Counted from the first letter of the stretch, positions 1 to 8,973 are shown. The stretch: DNA of 64,000 nt from Fimbriimonadaceae bacterium (GCA_022843485.1 JALHNM010000001.1:248001-312000), one strand, 5' to 3'. Made by a program: numbers and translations. Notes: generated by a model not told the origin, from the sequence alone.

Positions 1-1
1 G

Positions 2-583
2 ACCTCGACCGCCACGTTCAGCCCCGCCGAACTCCCTGCCCTCCGCGAGATGCTGGCCCACCCGAAGGTCGTCGCCCTCGGCGAGATCGGGCTCGACTAC
101 CACTGGGACTACGCCACCCCGGAGCAGCAGGCCGTCGCCCTCCGCGCCCAACTCGACCTCGCCGCCGAGCTCGAGGAGCCCGTCGTCTTCCACTGCCGAG
201 AGGCCTATCCCGACCTGCTCGACGTCCTCGAGCGGGAGCCTGGCCCCCGCAGACTGTTCCACTGCTTCGCCGGCGACGCGACCGACGCCTCCCGCGCCGT
301 GGCTCTGGGTGCATGGTTCGGCGTCGACGGCCCCGTCACATACCGTAAGGCCGATGCCCTGCGTGAGGTGCTCGCCGGGCTGCCGCGCGACCGGGTCGTC
401 GTCGAGACCGACGCCCCCTGGATGGCCCCGCACCCCTTCCGGGGAAAGCCGAACCGCCCGGCTTGGGTGACCTACGTCAACGAGGGCCTCGCGTCAGTCT
501 GGGGCGTGACGCCCGAGGTCTGCGCCGGGCTCACGACGGCCGCCGCCCAAGCCTTCTTCGGCCCCCTCGGCCTGTCCGACTAG
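2..583 (+). CDS. TatD family metal-dependent hydrolase (DNase), 5'-truncated by window edge
   Basis: The reading frame is open from the window edge, so the N-terminus is missing; 193 residues remain. The visible part has the TatD-family landmarks: GEIGLDYH with the metal-binding Glu, the VFHCRE strand with a His ligand, LFHCFAG, and VVETDAPW with the catalytic Asp near the C-terminus, followed by the usual helix in which the family often has NRP. TatD enzymes are TIM-barrel, divalent-metal 3'-5' exonucleases of the cytoplasm used in DNA repair or DNA fragment turnover; related YcfH/YjjV proteins are less well defined. Its TAG stop is shared, as CTAG, with the stop of the gene on the other strand. 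Confidence 0.9.
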   Translation, partial: TSTATFSPAELPALREMLAHPKVVALGEIGLDYHWDYATPEQQAVALRAQLDLAAELEEPVVFHCREAYPDLLDVLEREPGPRRLFHCFAGDATDASRAVALGAWFGVDGPVTYRKADALREVLAGLPRDRVVVETDAPWMAPHPFRGKPNRPAWVTYVNEGLASVWGVTPEVCAGLTTAAAQAFFGPLGLSD

Positions 584-1083
584 CCGCCGGTGCCGCCGTC
601 CGTCGTCCCGCCACCGGCCCCGGCCGGGTCGGCCGGCGGCTGTTCCGGCGCGGCCACCGCTTCCGGTTCGGCCCCTGCCGCACTCGCCGGGTCCTGGTCT
701 GGAGGGGCGGCTTGCTCGGCTCGCCGGGTCGGCCTTCGCTCGTCCCGTGCCCGGGGCTCCTCAGCGCGGTCGGCTCGGGCCCGGCGGGTTCGTGGGCGCT
801 CCTGGCTCGGCTCGACGGTGATCGTCATGATCGGCTTGTTCGCCTCTTGCCCGGTCGCCTCGGGCTCTTTCGTCGCCCGCGAGGACTCCGCGACCATCTG
901 CGAGACCCGGTCCGCCCCGGCCCGGAGCGCGGGGACCTGGCCGATCCGCGGGCCGACGATCGCATAGCCGATGGCGAACAGCGCCCCGGGCACGACCAGC
1001 CACTGGAACACGCCGACGAACACCCTCGCCGCCGGAGAGGGACCTCGCGAGACCGGCTTCTTGGCCCGGGACCGCTTCGCCAC
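580..1083 (-). CDS. Hypothetical single-pass membrane protein with Arg/Pro/Ala-rich tail
   Basis: No family recognised. The 167-residue product starts with a strongly basic stretch (residues 1-11), then one hydrophobic segment at about residues 20-45 (FVGVFQWLVVPGALFAIGYA), then a low-complexity tail rich in Arg, Glu, Pro and Ala that ends in a Gly/Thr run. This suggests an inner-membrane anchor with an unstructured periplasmic or cytoplasmic tail. Translation starts at a GTG that lies 6 bases after a TAGAAT box on the minus strand, so the mRNA may be leaderless. The stop codon shares CTAG with the convergent TatD gene. Confidence 0.6.
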   Translation of the reverse strand: MAKRSRAKKPVSRGPSPAARVFVGVFQWLVVPGALFAIGYAIVGPRIGQVPALRAGADRVSQMVAESSRATKEPEATGQEANKPIMTITVEPSQERPRTRRARADRAEEPRARDERRPTRRAEQAAPPDQDPASAAGAEPEAVAAPEQPPADPAGAGGGTTDGGTGG

Positions 1084-1089
1084 GTCGCT

Positions 1090-1095
1090 ATTCTA
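1090..1095 (-). promoter_or_regulatory. -10 box TAGAAT for the gene ending at 1083
   Basis: On the minus strand TAGAAT is followed by 6 bases and then the GTG start. The expected transcription start falls on or beside the start codon, which implies a leaderless transcript. There is no clear TTGACA-like -35. Confidence 0.5.
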
Positions 1096-1119
1096 GCAGA
1101 CACGCGACGGGGAGACAGG

Positions 1120-2865
1120 ATGGCAGTCCAGATATACGAAGACACCTGGGACGTCGAAACGGAGACCCTTCAGCCCGTTGCGTTCAACGAATCGCCCTTC
1201 GGCCCGTCCAGCTACCCGCTCCCGCCCCTCCGCCCGACAGGACGGCGCAGCGTGGTGACGCTCCGCACCGTCGTGCTCGAGAACCGGCAGGTCAAGGTCG
1301 TCGTCGTGCCCGACTTAGGTGGGCGAATCGTCCAAGTCACTAGTAAAGCGACAGGAACGGAACCGCTCGCCCTGCCGACGTCGCTCGAGGTGGTCGAGGC
1401 TCCGCCACGGGGGGCGGGGATCGCTCATGGCATCCAGGTCCAAGTCCTACCCGGCCCCCGGCCCAACGCCATGGGCGTCGTCGACCGACTCCTTCGCGAG
1501 CCCGCCGAAGATACCCAGTCTGGTGCGGTCTTCCTGTACGAAACAGTCGTGGGAACCCCACTTTCCTGGCACGCCGCCGTGACTCTCGCCCCCGACGCCG
1601 CGAACGTCCTCATCGAACTCAAGGTGTTCAACCGCTCGCTCCATGCCGCCACCGCGCTGCCCGGACTGAGCCTTGGGCCCTCTGGCCCGGGGAGCCTGAT
1701 CTACGACCCGACCGCCGACGCCGGCCTCGCGCTCGTGCCGGGTCCCGCCGTGGGCGAGTTCATGGATGACGAAGGCCTCCTCCGGCTGAGCTTCGGCCGG
1801 GCTGTGCTCGCCCCGCGCGAGACCCGGCACTACCGCGCCTGGGTCTGCCCGTTCAGCGGCATCGGGCTCCCGACCCAGGTCACCCCCGCCCTGGCGTGGT
1901 CTGGCGAGGGCACATCGAGGATCGCGATCTCGACCGCCAGCCCCCGCCCCGCCCATCAGGCCTTTGTTGGTCTGTCCGACGGCCAGACCCTCCAAGCACC
2001 CGTGTCGCTCGAGCCCGGTCGCCCGTTCGTCGCCGAGCTCCCGGGGACGATCGAGCGGCTCCTGGTCCGCGACGCGGACGGACTCGAAGTCCTCCGCAGC
2101 GACGACCCCGCCCTGCGAGTCGCCCCCCCTCGCCCCTCTCGGGTCGAGAGCGCTCTCTCGAACCCCGATCAGGACGGCTCTGCCGAGTCAGCCCTGAACG
2201 AAGCGATTCACCAAGGAACCCCCGCTCCGCCCGTACCCCTCGCTCTTCGACACGTAGCCCACGTCCACGAGGCGACCCGCGCCCTTCGTTCCGGAGCCCT
2301 CGAGTCGGCCAAGGACCACCTGACGCGTTCGCTCGCGACGAACGCCGAAGACCCGCTGGCGTGGTGGCTGCTCGGCCTCCTCGGTCGACTGACCTCCGAC
2401 CCGGCTGACGACCGCCCGGAGACTCTCAACGCCCACTACCTGGCCCCCCTTGAGCCCTCCCTGCGGGCCGAGGCCTACCTTTCGATCCCCCCGACCCAGT
2501 CGAGCGAGCCCAGTCCCGTGCTCAAGCCTCTCGCCGCCAACCCGGACGCCCTGCTCGACGTCCTCTGCCGACTCCTCGAAATCGGGCTCCCGCAAGAGGC
2601 CGCCCGACTGGCCGACGAAGCTCTCCGCCACCGAGAGATCCCGCTTGTGAGGTACCTCTACGGGTGGAGCCTCCACACAGCGACCCGCATGGCAGCTGAG
2701 GCGGCCGACCAGGTGCGGCGTGCCTCCACTGCCCCCCTCGAGCCCCCGTACCCGTGGAGACCGCTAGAAAGGAGGGCGGTCAGCGAACTGGCCGCCCTCT
2801 TCCCCGACGATCGGCGACTGGCCGACCTGCGACGGATCCTCGAGGAGAACCCGCTACGGGGTTGA
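1120..2865 (+). CDS. DUF5107-like domain protein with C-terminal TPR-type helices
   Basis: The 581-residue product resembles DUF5107 proteins: residues about 45-75 contain VTLRTVVLENRQVKVVVVPDLGGRI, the beta-strand and LGGRI signature of the galactose-mutarotase-like fold. The C-terminal third (from about residue 370) is helical with TPR-like spacing and the AWWLLG, ALRHREI and LYGWSL segments. Typical family members are around 1000 residues, so this one is short and lacks part of the middle. The ATG at 1120 was chosen because GGAG lies 6 bases upstream, although the frame stays open further 5'. Carbohydrate binding is plausible from the fold, but no catalytic activity is assigned to the family. 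The 3' end overlaps the convergent neighbour by 12 bases. Confidence 0.7.
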   Translation: MAVQIYEDTWDVETETLQPVAFNESPFGPSSYPLPPLRPTGRRSVVTLRTVVLENRQVKVVVVPDLGGRIVQVTSKATGTEPLALPTSLEVVEAPPRGAGIAHGIQVQVLPGPRPNAMGVVDRLLREPAEDTQSGAVFLYETVVGTPLSWHAAVTLAPDAANVLIELKVFNRSLHAATALPGLSLGPSGPGSLIYDPTADAGLALVPGPAVGEFMDDEGLLRLSFGRAVLAPRETRHYRAWVCPFSGIGLPTQVTPALAWSGEGTSRIAISTASPRPAHQAFVGLSDGQTLQAPVSLEPGRPFVAELPGTIERLLVRDADGLEVLRSDDPALRVAPPRPSRVESALSNPDQDGSAESALNEAIHQGTPAPPVPLALRHVAHVHEATRALRSGALESAKDHLTRSLATNAEDPLAWWLLGLLGRLTSDPADDRPETLNAHYLAPLEPSLRAEAYLSIPPTQSSEPSPVLKPLAANPDALLDVLCRLLEIGLPQEAARLADEALRHREIPLVRYLYGWSLHTATRMAAEAADQVRRASTAPLEPPYPWRPLERRAVSELAALFPDDRRLADLRRILEENPLRG

Positions 2866-3516
2866 GCCCCGCGGAGCCGCGACGTCGATCAGGATCGATC
2901 GGCTGTCCGTGGGCGTCCACGTCAGCTTCGCCGCCCGGGTCGTCACGTCCAACGCGTACCGCAGGGACGTGTCGTTCAAGAAGGCGTCCAGCTTGTACCG
3001 GGGCACCCGCGGGGAGACCTCAATGGCCACGCCCGTCTGCTTGGCGAACTCCGCGAACACCGCTCGCAGGTCGGCCTTCTTCAGGCGGGTCGTCAGCCGT
3101 TTTTGAAGGTCTGTCTCCGTCACTCGCACCGGCCGGTGCACGGCCACCTCTGGTCCGGTCTTCGCGCCTGCGGCAGGGGCAGCCCGGCGGGAAACGTAGT
3201 AGATGCCGTTATCGACCTCGTACTTAAGCGAGGCCTGCTCGCACACGATGTCGAGGGCCTCCTCGAACTCGATGCCCTGGAGCGAGAGGTAGAGCACGAA
3301 CCGCACGTTCGGTTCGAGCACGAAGTTCTTCTTGGTCTGGTCGAACAGGTCGAACAACACGTCGCGGACGTCGGTCCCCTTCGCTGTCAAGGTCACGGTA
3401 CCGGTGTCGGCCGCGATCGAGACCGTCGATTCGGGGGTCGGAGTCGGGTCGGCGGTTTGAGCCCAGGCCGCCCAGGGAAGGGCGAGCGCAAGGGCCATGG
3501 CAAGGATCGTTCTCAT
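2854..3516 (-). CDS. Secreted STN/secretin-N-like domain protein
   Basis: A 220-residue exported protein with a clear signal peptide (Met-Arg, hydrophobic core about residues 4-18, cleavage after AWA near residue 19). The mature part has the short secretin/TonB N-terminal (STN) pattern twice: TDVRDVLFDLFDQTKKNFVLEPNV...LSLQGIEFEEALDIVCEQA near residues 48-95, and ADLRAVFAEFAKQTGVAIEVSPRV...LNDTSLRYALDVTTRAA near residues 150-195. No secretin pore domain follows, so it is not a full secretin. It lies 9 bases after the membrane protein gene upstream and has an SD (GAGGA), so the two probably form one operon with an envelope role. Confidence 0.7.
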   Translation of the reverse strand: MRTILAMALALALPWAAWAQTADPTPTPESTVSIAADTGTVTLTAKGTDVRDVLFDLFDQTKKNFVLEPNVRFVLYLSLQGIEFEEALDIVCEQASLKYEVDNGIYYVSRRAAPAAGAKTGPEVAVHRPVRVTETDLQKRLTTRLKKADLRAVFAEFAKQTGVAIEVSPRVPRYKLDAFLNDTSLRYALDVTTRAAKLTWTPTDSRSILIDVAAPRGSTP

Positions 3517-3525
3517 CGGGTTTCC

Positions 3526-4419
3526 TCAGTTCTTGGGTCTGCCTTGTTCGTCGTAGACGCGGATCCCGCTCGGATGCTCCCGGCGTGGGGCTCGGCGCGT
3601 CTTCGTGCGTCGGGGGGTGGTCGGACGGACATCGTTGCGCGGGGTGCTCACGGGGGGCGCCTCTCGCGTGGGTTTGCGGGCCGGGGCGGCGAGCGTCGGG
3701 TCGGCGACGATGATCTCGCCCCCTAGCTTCGCGTCCTCGGCTTTCGCCGGAACCGGCTTCTCCTCAGGCTTCGCGGGCTCGGCCTCCTTCTTCGCCTTGG
3801 GCTCGCTCGGTTCCTTGGCCGGGTCTGGCTCGGCCGGTTCGGGCTCCTTCTCGGGCTCCGGGTCCTTCTCGGCCGTTGCCTCCGGCTTGGCCTTCTCAGG
3901 AGCGGGCTCGCTCTTGGTCTCGCCCTCCGAATCGGCGCCTTCCTTCTTCTCCGCCGCTTCCGGTTCTTCGGCCGGCGCCGCCTTAGCCTCTTTCTCCGGC
4001 AGACTCGCCGCCCTGGCGCCGAGCACCGCAGTCGGGTTGCGCATCGCGGTCGACATCAGGATCAGCACGACGGCGAGGGCGGCCGAAAGGGCCAGGTTCC
4101 TAGGCGTTCGGAGCACGTCGCCGAGCGACGGCGCGAGCGGGTCGCTCCCGGGCTTGCTCAGAAAGGCCGCCGGAGCCTTCTCCTTCGGCGCGAACGGCGC
4201 CGTGACGAGGGCCTTGACTCTGTCCAACACCCCGGTCTTGGCCGCAGGCTCAGACGCGAGAGTCTTCCCGCTGATCCGTTGCGCCTCGGCCAAAAGCTCG
4301 GGGGACGTCCGAAGTGCTCGCTCGAGATCGTCCAGCAGCGCCTCGTCGAGGGCCTCGCCCGCCAGATAGCGCTTCAACAGCGCCTCGGCCATCGCGTGCT
4401 CAAGGTTTCGTTCGGCCAT
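3526..4419 (-). CDS. Single-pass membrane protein with long Glu/Pro/Lys-rich repeat region
   Basis: No family recognised with confidence. The N-terminal 55 residues are helical and charged (ALLKRYLAGEALDEALLDDLERAL), somewhat like the cytoplasmic part of anti-sigma or Asp23-like proteins. One transmembrane segment sits near residues 107-127 (NLALSAALAVVLILMSTA). After it comes about 90 residues of EPEKEPEP/AKPE-type low-complexity sequence and then a basic tail (TPRRTKTRRAPRRE). The proline- and charge-rich part resembles TonB-like spacers that cross the periplasm. An SD (GAGGG) precedes the ATG. Its co-oriented neighbour is the STN-domain protein, which supports a shared envelope function. 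Confidence 0.6.
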   Translation of the reverse strand: MAERNLEHAMAEALLKRYLAGEALDEALLDDLERALRTSPELLAEAQRISGKTLASEPAAKTGVLDRVKALVTAPFAPKEKAPAAFLSKPGSDPLAPSLGDVLRTPRNLALSAALAVVLILMSTAMRNPTAVLGARAASLPEKEAKAAPAEEPEAAEKKEGADSEGETKSEPAPEKAKPEATAEKDPEPEKEPEPAEPDPAKEPSEPKAKKEAEPAKPEEKPVPAKAEDAKLGGEIIVADPTLAAPARKPTREAPPVSTPRNDVRPTTPRRTKTRRAPRREHPSGIRVYDEQGRPKN

Positions 4420-4519
4420 CCCTCACACTCCCTCTCAGGTTTCGTCCCCGGGCCGCGAGGCCCTCATGGGGGATTGTCGGCGCAGCCGACCCAGAACGAG
4501 AGGGTGAGGGCGAAAATCC

Positions 4520-5623
4520 TTACTGCCGCACCGCGAGGACGGCGCGCGCCGCTCGGCCGAAGGGGTACAGCAAGAGCACGAGCTCCTGTCCACCCTCGGC
4601 GGCGACGTCTCTTGCGACGCGCCGCACGTCGATGTCCAGCCCCCGTGACTTGACCGCCGTGACCCGGCCCCCGAGCCCCCGCAGCGCCGCCTTCACCGGC
4701 CCCACCCGCCAAGGCCCCGCCCACCGGACCAAGAACTGCCCCCGTGCCCAAGGGCCCTCCAACGGCCCGGGCCCGGTCAGGTAGCCGTTCGAGTCCCCCA
4801 GCCCGAGGAGCCCGAGCCGACCGAGGGCATGCGCCCGGATTCCGGCCGGGTCGGCTTCAGACACCCATTCCCCCGGGACTTCGACCGACTCCGGCGGCGT
4901 CCCGCCTCCCTCGAGCCAAGCCCCCGACTCGACGTGCAGCGCCCACACGCCCCTTCGCCTCCGCTCCCGGCCGGCCGCCACGAGTGCCTCCTTGCACTCC
5001 CCGGCGTGGCTCACGAACGTCCGGTCCGGCCCGAGCGACTCCAGGAACCCGTCGTCCAGCATCGGCGAGAGCTTCACGAGCCCCTCGCGCAGCCCGGCCA
5101 TCCGGTCGACCAATGCGTCGAGCCGGGGCGAGAACTGGCCCGGGTCGAGGGTTCGCCTCCCGCCCGCCCGTCGCGCCGGATCCGCGAAGGCAGCCTCGAA
5201 TCGCCACTCCGCAGCGAGGCAGTCCTCGGCCTTGACCTCCCCGGTCAGTCCGTGGACGGCCAGGTTGTGCAGGGCCAGTTCTGCTCGCTCGGGGTCGATC
5301 TCGAACCCGATCGCAGGCCCTCGCCCGGCGAGAGCGATCAGGTCCGCCCCGATCCCGGCGGTGAGGTCGCCCACCGGCTCGCCCGGCTCCCCGACGAGAT
5401 GGGCGGCCCTCGCCACCGCCTCGTGGCTCGCCATCTCCAGCCCGTCCCGGTCGAAGAGCATCTCCCCCGCCCGCTCGAACTTCGCCCGTCCCCTCTCCCG
5501 CAGGGCCCACTGGGTGACCGCCCACCGGGCGTCCTCCTCCCCGAACTCTAGGGCCAGCCGGTCGATGGCGGCCGGGGTCGCCTGCACTCCCTTGGCCGCG
5601 GCGAGGGCCGCCGGTCGGCCCAC
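4520..5623 (-). CDS. Class I SAM-dependent methyltransferase with THUMP-like C-terminal domain
   Basis: The 367-residue protein has the SAM-binding motif I as DLTAGIGADLIALAG (near residue 86) and the acidic loop after it (GFEIDPERAELA), then the AFADPARRAGGRRT segment that takes the place of the usual motif IV. The C-terminal 90 residues match the THUMP-like domain seen in a family of actinobacterial and deeper-branching bacterial methyltransferases (SNGYLTGPGP..., WRVGPVKAALRGLG, VKSRGLDIDVRRV). The substrate is unknown; RNA is likely by analogy with other THUMP enzymes. The start is a GTG, and no ATG lies in frame before the next gene. Confidence 0.75.
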   Translation of the reverse strand: MGRPAALAAAKGVQATPAAIDRLALEFGEEDARWAVTQWALRERGRAKFERAGEMLFDRDGLEMASHEAVARAAHLVGEPGEPVGDLTAGIGADLIALAGRGPAIGFEIDPERAELALHNLAVHGLTGEVKAEDCLAAEWRFEAAFADPARRAGGRRTLDPGQFSPRLDALVDRMAGLREGLVKLSPMLDDGFLESLGPDRTFVSHAGECKEALVAAGRERRRRGVWALHVESGAWLEGGGTPPESVEVPGEWVSEADPAGIRAHALGRLGLLGLGDSNGYLTGPGPLEGPWARGQFLVRWAGPWRVGPVKAALRGLGGRVTAVKSRGLDIDVRRVARDVAAEGGQELVLLLYPFGRAARAVLAVRQ

Positions 5624-5657
5624 CTCTAGCGTCCACCCGGACCGCCGGGCATGAGTC

Positions 5658-6308
5658 CTACGCTCCCCCCGTGCCGAGTCCGCGGACCACGCAGACCGCC
5701 AGCGGCCCAGTCGGCGAGTGGACGACGTTGAGCGTCGCCGACACCCGGATCTCAGAGCCGTCCTTTCGGAGCGCGGGGACCCCGTTGTGCTCGCCCATCG
5801 CCATCCGGTGGGGGTCGGCCATGTACCGCAGGCGGTGCTGCCGGTGCGCCTCGTGCAGGGGGGCCGGGATCAACGACCCCACGCGTGCGCCGACGAACTC
5901 CTCGACGGCCCACCCGAACAGCTCACCCGCCTGGGCGTTCGCCATCCGGACGACCCCGTCGGCGTCTACGATCAGGATCGCCTCCGGGGCTCCGCAAAGG
6001 AGGGCCTCCAGGGTGGCGAGCGTCTCCCGAGTGTCCCGCTCGTGGCGCTCCCGTTCGGCCAGTTTCGCCGCGAGCTCTCGGTTCCGCTCCCTCAGGCTCT
6101 CGAGGGCCTGATCGGCCTCTTCCTGGAGGTACCGCGCCACCAACTCGGTCCGGCTCAGCGGCCCCATCTTGATCCGGACGCGCCCCCAGTACGTGCCGAC
6201 CGTGGCGAGACTGAGCCCGAGCTCCCCGGCGATCGATTGGTCGGTGAGCCCTTGGCTCGCGAGCCGCAGCACCTGCAGCTCCCGTTCGGAAAGGGCCGGT
6301 CGGGACAT
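5658..6308 (-). CDS. LuxR-type HTH regulator with PAS sensor domain
   Basis: The 216-residue product has an N-terminal LuxR/FixJ helix-turn-helix (LSERELQVLRLASQGLTDQSIA...TVGTYWGRVRIKMG, residues about 7-55), a coiled coil (about 60-110), and a PAS domain (about 112-215) with the IVDADGVVRMANAQAGELFGW and HRMAMGEHNG segments. The HTH-first order is the reverse of most LuxR proteins. The start is set at the ATG at 6308, since a TATCCT box lies 11 bases upstream and the frame before it is low in coding character. It lies divergent from cydAB, so control of the bd oxidase by a PAS (redox or ligand) signal is possible but only inferred. Confidence 0.8.
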   Translation of the reverse strand: MSRPALSERELQVLRLASQGLTDQSIAGELGLSLATVGTYWGRVRIKMGPLSRTELVARYLQEEADQALESLRERNRELAAKLAERERHERDTRETLATLEALLCGAPEAILIVDADGVVRMANAQAGELFGWAVEEFVGARVGSLIPAPLHEAHRQHRLRYMADPHRMAMGEHNGVPALRKDGSEIRVSATLNVVHSPTGPLAVCVVRGLGTGGA

Positions 6309-6472
6309 CAGAAGGGGAGAGGATACACCGGCCGGTCGGACGCGCGGGTCCTGGGACCGAACCGAGGCTCGCTCCAAACCCGAATGAGGTGGGAATCCAT
6401 GACAGAATCCCGCTGACAAGGTTCTTGTGACTGGCGTCGCAAGGATGCCCGGCCTCAAAGTCGGGTATCGCC

Positions 6473-7864
6473 ATGAACGTCGAGATCCTCGCCCGGCTCC
6501 AGTTCGCGTTCACGACCTTCTTCCATTACATCTTCCCCCCGATCAGCATCGGGCTCGGGCTGATGCTCGTGGTGATGGAGGGCGCGTGGCTTCGAACGGG
6601 CAACGAAATGTACAAGCGCATGGCCCACTTCTGGGTCAAGGTGTTCGCCCTCGTCTTCGGGATCGGGGTCGCCTCCGGGATCGTGCTCGAGTTCGAGTTC
6701 GGGACCAATTGGGCCACCTACTCCAGGTACGTCGGCGACATCTTCGGGTCCGCACTCGCCGCGGAGGGCGTGTTCGCCTTCTTCCTCGAGTCCGGGTTCC
6801 TAGCGATCCTCGTCTTCGGCTGGCACAAGGTCACGCCGAAGTGGCACTTCTTCTCGACGTGCATGGTGGCCCTGGGCTCGACCTTCAGCGCGGTCTGGAT
6901 CGTCGTGGCGAACTCGTGGATGCAGACGCCGGCCGGATTCAAGATCGTCGGCGAGGGCACGACGGCCCGAGCCGAGATCACCGACTTCTGGGCCATGGTC
7001 TTCAACCCGTCCACGGTCGACCGGCTCAGCCACACCGTCGTCGGCGCCTGGATCACCGGGGCCATGCTCGTCGTGAGCGTGTCGGCCTACTACGTCCTGA
7101 AGAACCGACACCTCGACATCGCCAAGGCCGGGCTCAAGATGGGCCTCGTATTCGCGCTCGTCAGCTGCGGGCTCCAAATCTGGCTCGGACACCAGAGCGC
7201 GATCGGCGTCGCGAAGAACCAACCGTCGAAGTTCGCCGCCATGGAGGGCCACTACGACTCGGACAAGCCGATCGACCTCACCGTCCTCGGCGCGGTCGAC
7301 GAGCAGAACGGTCGCGTCTCCGGGCTCACCTTGCCCGGCCTTGGCAGCACCCTCATGGGCGGCCCCGACGTCCGGGCCACCGGCCTCACCGACATCCCCG
7401 CACGGGACCGCCCGCCGGTTCAGCTGACGTTCCAGATGTACCACCTCATGGTCTTCTTGGGCGTCGCGCTGACCCTGCTCGTGGTCGTGGCGAACGTCCT
7501 CCTGGCCACCGGCAAGCTCTGGACCAACCGGGCCGTCCTCGGGATGCTCGTCGGGGCCGTCGTGGTCCCGCACGTCTGCAACCAGGCCGGATGGATCGGC
7601 GCGGAGGTCGGTCGTCAGCCCTGGATCGTCTTCAACCTGCTCCGGACGTCCGACGCCCTCTCCAAGGTCGTCACGGCCGAGCACGTCCTCGCCAGCCTCG
7701 TCATGTTCATCGTCCTGTACGCCTTGCTCGGCGCCCTGTTCGTGTACCTCTTGAACAAGCGGATCCAGGAAGGGCCGGAGGACGCGACGTGGCCGGAGAA
7801 CCCTACCCTCGACGACCCGACCGGCTCGGTGAAAGAGCCGCTCCTCTCGGAGGCTAAGCGCTAA
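6473..7864 (+). CDS. cydA: Cytochrome bd ubiquinol oxidase subunit I
   Basis: This is the haem-bearing subunit of the cytochrome bd terminal oxidase, which reduces O2 with quinol in the inner membrane. The 463-residue protein has the landmark ligands: His18 (FFHYIFPP, haem b595), Glu98 and Glu106 (ALAAEGVFAFFLES), His187 (RLSHTVVG, haem b558) and Met326 (YHLMVFLG). The GWIGAEVGRQPW signature is present near residue 390. The quinol loop lacks the long insertion of the E. coli enzyme, so it belongs to the short-Q-loop class. No nearby cydDC or cydX was seen. Its stop overlaps the start of cydB (TAATG). Confidence 0.97.
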   Translation: MNVEILARLQFAFTTFFHYIFPPISIGLGLMLVVMEGAWLRTGNEMYKRMAHFWVKVFALVFGIGVASGIVLEFEFGTNWATYSRYVGDIFGSALAAEGVFAFFLESGFLAILVFGWHKVTPKWHFFSTCMVALGSTFSAVWIVVANSWMQTPAGFKIVGEGTTARAEITDFWAMVFNPSTVDRLSHTVVGAWITGAMLVVSVSAYYVLKNRHLDIAKAGLKMGLVFALVSCGLQIWLGHQSAIGVAKNQPSKFAAMEGHYDSDKPIDLTVLGAVDEQNGRVSGLTLPGLGSTLMGGPDVRATGLTDIPARDRPPVQLTFQMYHLMVFLGVALTLLVVVANVLLATGKLWTNRAVLGMLVGAVVVPHVCNQAGWIGAEVGRQPWIVFNLLRTSDALSKVVTAEHVLASLVMFIVLYALLGALFVYLLNKRIQEGPEDATWPENPTLDDPTGSVKEPLLSEAKR

Positions 7865-8892
7865 TGTTCGGATCCCTTGACCTTGCGACCATATGGTTCC
7901 TCATCGTTGGCGTCCTATTGACCGGCTACGCCATCCTCGACGGCTTCGACCTCGGAGTTGGCATGCTCCTGCCGTTCACCAAGACCGACCAGGACCGTCG
8001 TCTCATGCTCAACTCGATCGGTCCCGTGTGGGACGGGAACGAAGTCTGGCTCCTCGTGGGCGGGGGCGCCTTGTTCGCCGCGTTTCCTGACGTCTACGCG
8101 ACCGTCTTCAGCGGGTTCTACATCCCGTTCATGCTGCTCTTGGCGTGCCTGATCTTCCGAGCCGTGGCGATCGAGTTCCGCAGTAAAGAGCCGGGTGCCT
8201 GGTGGCGGAACTTCTGGGACTGGAGTTTCTCCATCGCCAGCTACCTCATCGCCCTCCTGATGGGCGTCGCGCTCAGCAATATTGCCATGGGCCTTCCTCT
8301 GCGGCCCGACAAGGAGTACGGGGGTGGGTTCTGGAACCTGTTCCACCCCCACTCCTTGGTCCTTGGCTTGACCACGATCGCCCTGTTCATGATGCACGGG
8401 TCGATCTATGCGGTCATGAAGACGGACGGCGAGCTGAACACCGCGATGCGACGCCTGTCGAAGAGCGCGATGATCTTCTTCGGCGTAACGTACGGCTTGC
8501 TCACGATCGTGACCATGGTCTTCGCCCCGCACATGGCCGATAAGATCCGCGAACTCCCGTGGCTGTTCGTTCTCCCCCTGATCGGGTTCCTCGCCATCGC
8601 CAACGTCCCCCGCGAGATGACGCGGAACCGCGAAGGGGCGGCGTTCGTCTCCTCGAGCGTGGCTATCGGGACGCTGCTTGGGCTGTTCGGACTCGGCATC
8701 TACCCGAACTTGGTCCCCTCGATGCCGAACCCTGAGCTAAGCCTCACGATCCGGAACGCAGTGGCGTCCCAAAAGACCCTCGAGACGATGACGGTCATCG
8801 CGGTCATCGGTGTGCCTTTCGTGCTCGCTTACACGATAGCGATCTACCGCGTGTTCCGCGGCAAAGTCGATCCGGCGCACATGCACTACTGA
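7864..8892 (+). CDS. cydB: Cytochrome bd ubiquinol oxidase subunit II
   Basis: The 342-residue integral membrane partner of CydA. It starts with the family signature region GYAILDGFDLGVGMLLPF (residues about 19-36) followed by IGPVWDGNEVWLLVGGGALFAAFP, both diagnostic for CydB/AppB. About eight hydrophobic helices follow, and the last one (TVIAVIGVPFVLAYTIAIYRVF) is close to the C-terminus. The ATG uses the last base of the cydA stop codon, so translation is coupled. A strong hairpin begins 12 bases after the stop, closing a two-gene operon. Confidence 0.97.
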   Translation: MFGSLDLATIWFLIVGVLLTGYAILDGFDLGVGMLLPFTKTDQDRRLMLNSIGPVWDGNEVWLLVGGGALFAAFPDVYATVFSGFYIPFMLLLACLIFRAVAIEFRSKEPGAWWRNFWDWSFSIASYLIALLMGVALSNIAMGLPLRPDKEYGGGFWNLFHPHSLVLGLTTIALFMMHGSIYAVMKTDGELNTAMRRLSKSAMIFFGVTYGLLTIVTMVFAPHMADKIRELPWLFVLPLIGFLAIANVPREMTRNREGAAFVSSSVAIGTLLGLFGLGIYPNLVPSMPNPELSLTIRNAVASQKTLETMTVIAVIGVPFVLAYTIAIYRVFRGKVDPAHMHY

Positions 8893-8903
8893 TCGGGCTG
8901 GCA

Positions 8904-8939
8904 CCCCGGGACGCCGCCAGACCAACGGCGTCACCGGGG
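8904..8939 (+). terminator. Terminator-like hairpin after cydB
   Basis: CCCCGGGACGCCG (8904-8916) pairs with CGGCGTC-A-CCGGGG (8926-8939), 13 base pairs with one bulged A and a 9-base loop. It starts 12 bases after the cydB stop. No T-run follows, so it may act as a Rho-assisted or pausing terminator or as 3' end protection. Confidence 0.5.
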
Positions 8940-8973
8940 GGCGTTCTGGGGGATGCCGCACCGCCTTCCCCCC

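Noticed and set aside
463-1119. Upstream extension of the DUF5107-like protein to a start at 463
   Set aside because: The first 220 residues of that reading are Arg/Pro/Gly-rich shadow sequence opposite two other genes; ATG 1120 has an SD and begins the conserved part.
3605-4369. 254-residue plus-strand frame rich in Ala, Ser and Gly
   Set aside because: It is the antisense shadow of the Glu/Pro/Lys-rich membrane protein gene (3526-4419), which has an SD and a proper membrane segment.
4829-5654. Long plus-strand frames opposite the THUMP-like methyltransferase
   Set aside because: No family features, high Arg/Pro content, and the minus-strand frame holds clear SAM motifs.
6393-6410. Direct repeat GAATCC (6393-6398 and 6405-6410) between the LuxR gene and cydA as an operator
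   Set aside because: Only 6 bases, imperfect context and no second copy near other genes; too weak to call.
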